A stretch of 64,000 bases of DNA from Bacteroides salyersiae WAL 10018 = DSM 18765 = JCM 12988 (GTDB lineage Bacteria; Bacteroidota; Bacteroidia; Bacteroidales; Bacteroidaceae), in the NCBI RefSeq assembly GCF_000381365.1, contig NZ_KB905466.1:742693-806692 (forward strand), read 5' to 3'. The notes under the pieces are model-generated. The model ran no database searches. It saw nothing but the letters and a program-made list of their open reading frames with translations, and was not told where the DNA came from. Both the position numbers and the translations under genes were made by a program. This document shows positions 59,984 through 64,000 of the stretch, piece after piece (the stretch's first letter is position 1; each line of letters begins with the position of its first letter).

Positions 59984-60826
59984 ATGGAAAAGAATCCTAA
60001 ATACCCCACACCGGAAGAAGAGAGTATCCGGTTCATAAGTCGTTTTTACAGTGAAGGAAAGGCCGACACTTCAGCAGCATGGAAAAAGATTACCAGAGCC
60101 ATCCACAAACAACCTTCCTCCAAACGCCGTATCCCGATATACCGCATCGGTATAGCAGCGGCTATCCTTACCGGAATTATTGCAGGGATAGGTTACCACC
60201 GGATGAAAACACAGGCAGACTGGATCATAATTGCTGCACAAGCTGAAAAGCAGGAAATCGTTTTACCGGATCATAGCGCCATAACTCTATCTCCGGGAAG
60301 TTCCATCCGATACGACCGTTTGTCTTTCGGTAAAAAGGAACGATATATAGAATTAGCCGGAAAAGCATTTTTTAATGTGAATCACCTCAAAAATGTCCCT
60401 TTTCATATCAATACCCCCTTAGCTGATATACAAGTATTAGGAACACAATTCCAAGTGGTTTCCACTAAAGACAGCACAGTGACATGGATTGTTTCCGGGA
60501 AAGTCCGCTTCAGCACTTCAAGGCAGTGTACAGACCTTACACAGAATATGCGGGCCATAGTAAACCGGGAAAACGGACAAATTCAAGTCTCCGTAAAAGA
60601 TCATCTGAACGAACTGGCCTGGAAAACCCACCGACTCGTTTATCAAAACACCCCGTTGCGAGAAGTAGTGGCAGATTTGGAAAAACTCTATCAAATAAAA
60701 CTAAAAAATATACCTCCACAAAATCTGAAACTAACGGCAACTTTCGACACAATGGAGATTTCAGACATACTTTATATTATCAACCAAACACTCGACACGA
60801 ACCTAACTATCACCATACAACAATGA
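59984..60826 (+). CDS. FecR-family anti-sigma factor
   Basis: A 280-aa inner-membrane signal transducer. The N-terminal cytoplasmic part binds the sigma factor. One TM helix (about 55-70, IGIAAAILTGIIAGIGY) follows. The periplasmic FecR domain (IVLPDHSAITLSPGSSIRYD ... ADIQVLGTQFQVV) senses the receptor, and the C-terminal DUF4974-like part has TPLREVVADLEKLYQIKLKN. It overlaps the receptor gene by 4 bp (ATGA). Confidence 0.93.
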   Translation: MEKNPKYPTPEEESIRFISRFYSEGKADTSAAWKKITRAIHKQPSSKRRIPIYRIGIAAAILTGIIAGIGYHRMKTQADWIIIAAQAEKQEIVLPDHSAITLSPGSSIRYDRLSFGKKERYIELAGKAFFNVNHLKNVPFHINTPLADIQVLGTQFQVVSTKDSTVTWIVSGKVRFSTSRQCTDLTQNMRAIVNRENGQIQVSVKDHLNELAWKTHRLVYQNTPLREVVADLEKLYQIKLKNIPPQNLKLTATFDTMEISDILYIINQTLDTNLTITIQQ

Positions 60827-63324
60827 AAGAATCTGTTATCTGTTTCAAATTTCTGTTGATCGTGCTGCTGAGCCTCTTGCCTACGGCAAAGGTGAAAGCA
60901 GCACCATCCGGCGAACCGCTCATCAGTCTGGAAGTTGCCAACGCCAGCCTGCAAAAGTTGTTACCCTTGTTGGAAGAGCAGGCCGGAGTTACTTTCACTT
61001 ATGAATCTTCCCTGCTAAAAAATATGCCACAAATTAATATTTCTTTTTACCGGACTCCATTTTCCGAATGTATGCGTAAACTGTGTGTGCTTCTGTCTAT
61101 CAGCTACAAGCAAGAAGGACATTTTATCATTCTGAAACGGACAAACATACATGAAGTTTCTACCAACGGATTACAATTCGACAGTATTCAGCATCTGCAA
61201 GAGGTCGTTATCAGTGCAACGTCTTTGCAAAAAAACTTATTGCTAAACCCACAAATGGGACAAGCCCGATTCGGCTATGAAAATATTAAAAGTACCCCTG
61301 TTCTTTTCGGAGAGGCCGATATTATAAAGATAATACAAACACAGCCGGGAGTATCGCCCGGAATAGCCGGATTTGCCGATATGTATGTACGAGGCGGCAA
61401 TAACGACGAAAATCTCTATCTATTGGAAGGAAATCCACTCTATCAAGTGAACCATGCGGCAGGACTCTTCTCCGGATTCAATGTCGAAGCGATAGAAAGT
61501 ACAGATTTCTATAAGTCAGCCTTTCCTGCACGCTACGGAGGCAGACTTTCCAGCGTAGTCGACATCCGGACTAAAGACGGAAATTTAAGAGAACACCACG
61601 GTAACATCATGTTGGGACTCACCTCTGGCAGCTTCAATCTGGAAGGTCCCCTTATTAAAGATAAAACTTCTTTCAATTTAAATCTACGACGCACCTGGTT
61701 TGATATACTATCGGCTCCGGCATTGGCAATCATGAATGCAACCAAACAGGACGGAGCAGATAAAACCATAGCCCGCTATGCCTTTACTGATCTCAACTTA
61801 AAACTCACACACCATTTCAACTCTCACAGCCACGCCTTTGCCGGTATTTATTTTGGTCGTGATTATCTCAAAGGAGGAAGTAAAAGTACAGACGAAAATG
61901 ACAAAGAAGAAGATATCAGCCGATTACGCTGGGGAAATGTCATGGGATTTGCCGGATGGTCACATTCATTCAATTCCAGATTTTACAGCAACATCAACGT
62001 TGCCTACACCCATTACGCCTCCAAACTTCAAAGAAATCTTAAGGAACAGAATGACGAAAAACAAACCTATTACCAAACATCCAGCCTAAATGGAATAGAT
62101 GATATCAGTCTACGAACCGATTTTAATTATCTACCGACAACCAACCAGCACATCCGCTTCGGAAGCCAGTATATCTATCACCGTTTCCGACCAGAATATA
62201 GCTCCGTCCGATCCTCTTCCGATGCAACCCTCAACAGAGACAATCGGAATCAGCAACTCCATGCACACGAATTAGGAATTTATGCCGAAGACGAATGGAA
62301 ACTCAACAATGCAATCCGTTTAAACACCGGTCTACGTTTCAGCCTATACAAAATAAACAATAAAACATACACCAATTTAGAGCCACGCATAAGTACCGCA
62401 TTCCATGTTGCCCCCCAATGGAGCATAAAAGCATCATATGCCAGAATGAATCAATATGTACATCAGATCAGCGAAAGTTACATCAATTTACCTACGGATA
62501 CATGGATGCCCGTAAATAATAAATTCAAACCCTTGTGTAGCGACCAACTTTCCGCAGGAGTTTATTACACTCCAAATAAGAATTATGCTTTTTCTGCCGA
62601 AGGATATTATAAATGGTTGAACCATATTTTAGACTATAAAGACGGTTACAACTACCTGTCTTCCTTTGCCGAATGGGAAAACAAATTCACTGCCGGTAAA
62701 GGTAACACGTATGGTATAGAACTTTTTGCCCGAAAAGAAACGGGGAAAATAACCGGCTACATCGGTTACGCTCTAAGCTGGAATAACCGCCAATTCGACG
62801 AAATCAACCATGGAAAATCTTTTCCGGCCAAATTTGACAATCGCCATAAATTAAACATTGTAGCCAACTGGCAAATAAACAAAAAGGTCGAACTGAACGC
62901 ATCGTGGACCTATATGACGGGAAATAGAGTGACCGTATCTTTTGAAAATCAGCAAATTCTGGGACAGGTACAAAGCCCACAAACCGGGAATATCTACCCG
63001 GGACAGTCACTGCTCCCTCACTTCCATCCGGATGAAGGAGTCGGATATTACACCACCCGAAATAATTTTCGTCTGCCGGCCTACCACCGTCTGGATTTAG
63101 GTATCAACATTTATCGTTCACTAAAGAAAGGTAGAACCGGCATATGGAACATCAGTATCTATAATGCTTATTGTTATATGGCGCCTGTAGGTATATACAA
63201 AAGATTCTGGACCCAGAATCCAATGGGATCGGGTTACTACCCGGAAAATAAATCAGATTGCTATTTTGAAACTCTCCGGCTTATACCAATAATACCATCC
63301 GTATCGTACACTTATAAATTTTAA
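60823..63324 (+). CDS. TonB-dependent receptor with N-terminal STN signalling domain
   Basis: An outer-membrane receptor of 833 aa, the input of the Fec-type system. A signal peptide (FKFLLIVLLSLLPTAKVKAA) is followed by an STN domain at about 30-110 (LQKLLPLLEEQAGVTFTYES) that contacts FecR. A TonB-box-like stretch LQEVVISATSL leads to the plug (GEADIIKIIQTQPGVSPGIA, DMYVRGGNNDENLYLLEGNP) and the barrel, which ends in Phe (IPSVSYTYKF). Start is ATG 60823; the longer frame from 60484 only overlaps fecR. The CarboxypepD domain of SusC-type proteins is absent. Confidence 0.93.
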   Translation: MKESVICFKFLLIVLLSLLPTAKVKAAPSGEPLISLEVANASLQKLLPLLEEQAGVTFTYESSLLKNMPQINISFYRTPFSECMRKLCVLLSISYKQEGHFIILKRTNIHEVSTNGLQFDSIQHLQEVVISATSLQKNLLLNPQMGQARFGYENIKSTPVLFGEADIIKIIQTQPGVSPGIAGFADMYVRGGNNDENLYLLEGNPLYQVNHAAGLFSGFNVEAIESTDFYKSAFPARYGGRLSSVVDIRTKDGNLREHHGNIMLGLTSGSFNLEGPLIKDKTSFNLNLRRTWFDILSAPALAIMNATKQDGADKTIARYAFTDLNLKLTHHFNSHSHAFAGIYFGRDYLKGGSKSTDENDKEEDISRLRWGNVMGFAGWSHSFNSRFYSNINVAYTHYASKLQRNLKEQNDEKQTYYQTSSLNGIDDISLRTDFNYLPTTNQHIRFGSQYIYHRFRPEYSSVRSSSDATLNRDNRNQQLHAHELGIYAEDEWKLNNAIRLNTGLRFSLYKINNKTYTNLEPRISTAFHVAPQWSIKASYARMNQYVHQISESYINLPTDTWMPVNNKFKPLCSDQLSAGVYYTPNKNYAFSAEGYYKWLNHILDYKDGYNYLSSFAEWENKFTAGKGNTYGIELFARKETGKITGYIGYALSWNNRQFDEINHGKSFPAKFDNRHKLNIVANWQINKKVELNASWTYMTGNRVTVSFENQQILGQVQSPQTGNIYPGQSLLPHFHPDEGVGYYTTRNNFRLPAYHRLDLGINIYRSLKKGRTGIWNISIYNAYCYMAPVGIYKRFWTQNPMGSGYYPENKSDCYFETLRLIPIIPSVSYTYKF

Positions 63325-63331
63325 CATTATC

Positions 63332-64000
63332 ATGAAACAGAAATATTATACATTTATTCTTTTACTTCTCAGTTTGTCATTAAGCAGTTGCTACAAAGAA
63401 ATAGACTTGGATAAATACCGTACACAACCCAAAATAGTCATAAACTGTGCCATTTCACCGGATAATGTCATCATGGCCAGTGTCACACGCACCTGGTTCT
63501 ATCCCGAAAGTACCCCTTACGTTAAACTTCCTCATGCCAAAGTAGATTTATACATCAACGACGAATATGTCGAACAAATGAAATGGGAACAATACAACAA
63601 AAATGACCATTCAAGCGCCTCTCCCGATTCAGTTTTCACATCGCACATCACTCCAAAAGAACAGGACAAGGTAAAAATTGTAGTTTCCGCCAAAGGCTAT
63701 GAAACCGCTGTTGCCGAAGAGACAGTTCCCCGTCATGTTCCCATCCTAAAAACCGGTTATCATAATATCACCAAACGTCCTAATACGGATGTTACATATA
63801 TCGATCCTGACGGCAACCTCATAGAACAATTTATTTATGAAATAGAATACGAAATCACTTTTCAAGACAAAAATGAGACATCCGACTTTTATGCGTTGAC
63901 TACTTCAAGAACAAAAACATATTCCTGGGGAGAGGATTTCTATCAAAACGAACTGCAAACAACAGATCCGGTTTTATCCGAGAATATAAATATCTTGGAC
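63332..64000 (+). CDS. DUF4249 lipoprotein, N-terminal 223 codons (cut by window edge)
   Basis: The last gene in view, 7 bp after the TonB receptor gene, open to the end of the window. It begins MKQKYYTFILLLLSLSLSSC, a lipoprotein signal with Cys20. The next residues (YKEIDLDKYRTQPKIVINCA and later VKLPHAKVDLYIND, VSAKGYETAVAEETVP) fit the DUF4249 family. In Bacteroidetes these proteins commonly sit next to such receptors and may help in substrate capture at the outer membrane. The C terminus is not visible. Confidence 0.85.
   Translation, partial: MKQKYYTFILLLLSLSLSSCYKEIDLDKYRTQPKIVINCAISPDNVIMASVTRTWFYPESTPYVKLPHAKVDLYINDEYVEQMKWEQYNKNDHSSASPDSVFTSHITPKEQDKVKIVVSAKGYETAVAEETVPRHVPILKTGYHNITKRPNTDVTYIDPDGNLIEQFIYEIEYEITFQDKNETSDFYALTTSRTKTYSWGEDFYQNELQTTDPVLSENINILD

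Noticed and set aside
60484..60822. N-terminal extension of the TonB receptor
   Set aside because: The extra frame only overlaps the FecR gene; the signal peptide begins at ATG 60823.

Overview
The window reads as chromosome of a Bacteroides-type gut anaerobe. Support comes from SusC/SusD outer-membrane pairs, a GH97 glycosidase, ECF sigma and FecR/TonB-receptor units, DUF4249, a fused MsrAB and a histone-H1-like protein. Many genes also carry the Bacteroidetes sigma-ABfr -7 element (TAnnTTTG) and lack Shine-Dalgarno sequences. I do not name a species.

Layout. 1-617 is the right end of an IS3/IS150-family element; a full identical-looking copy in the same orientation lies at 49588-51190 (3-bp target duplication, A_AAA_AAC frameshift site). 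Each copy abuts an array of 14-bp palindromes with an exact 23-bp period. 0.8-21.4 kb is a housekeeping mosaic: RNA modification (RluA-type, RlmF), transporters, SDRs, an FKBP, a degenerate Fpg/Nei-like protein, a lytic transglycosylase, a K+ channel, a WYL / radical-SAM / TIGR03915 repair-type operon, MsrAB, histone-like, AlbA-type and KamA-type proteins. 21.6-26.3 kb is an orphan SusC/SusD-like_2 pair. 26.4-29.4 kb holds a UDG-superfamily protein, an ArsC-like protein, tRNA-Trp, and an ECF sigma factor coupled to a hybrid anti-sigma-like/TonB protein. 29.8-38.7 kb is a polysaccharide-utilization operon (SusC, SusD, GH97, FG-GAP protein); its GH97 residues fit a retaining, alpha-galactosidase-like enzyme. 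A vWA protein with a SusC-like N terminus is divergent from it.

41.6-49.4 kb carries pyridoxamine kinase, lutABC (L-lactate oxidation), queDE, a YbaN protein, a nucleosidase and a four-gene membrane-protein/wHTH operon. 51.5-53.7 kb is a coiled-coil protein, ZapA and RNase Y. After that come CutC, a frameshifted transglutaminase lipoprotein with a YfcC-type carrier, a small transcript encoding 48 aa, and a Fec-type unit (ECF sigma, FecR, STN-TonB receptor, DUF4249) that runs off the right edge.

The most unusual items are the sigma / anti-sigma-TonB hybrid, the spread of the SusC N-terminal module to non-SusC proteins, the exact 23-bp-period intergenic arrays, the Fpg-like protein missing catalytic residues, a GGGAAAA frameshift site in the transglutaminase, and a palindrome over the queDE promoter. 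All calls come from reading the sequence; no database search was run.
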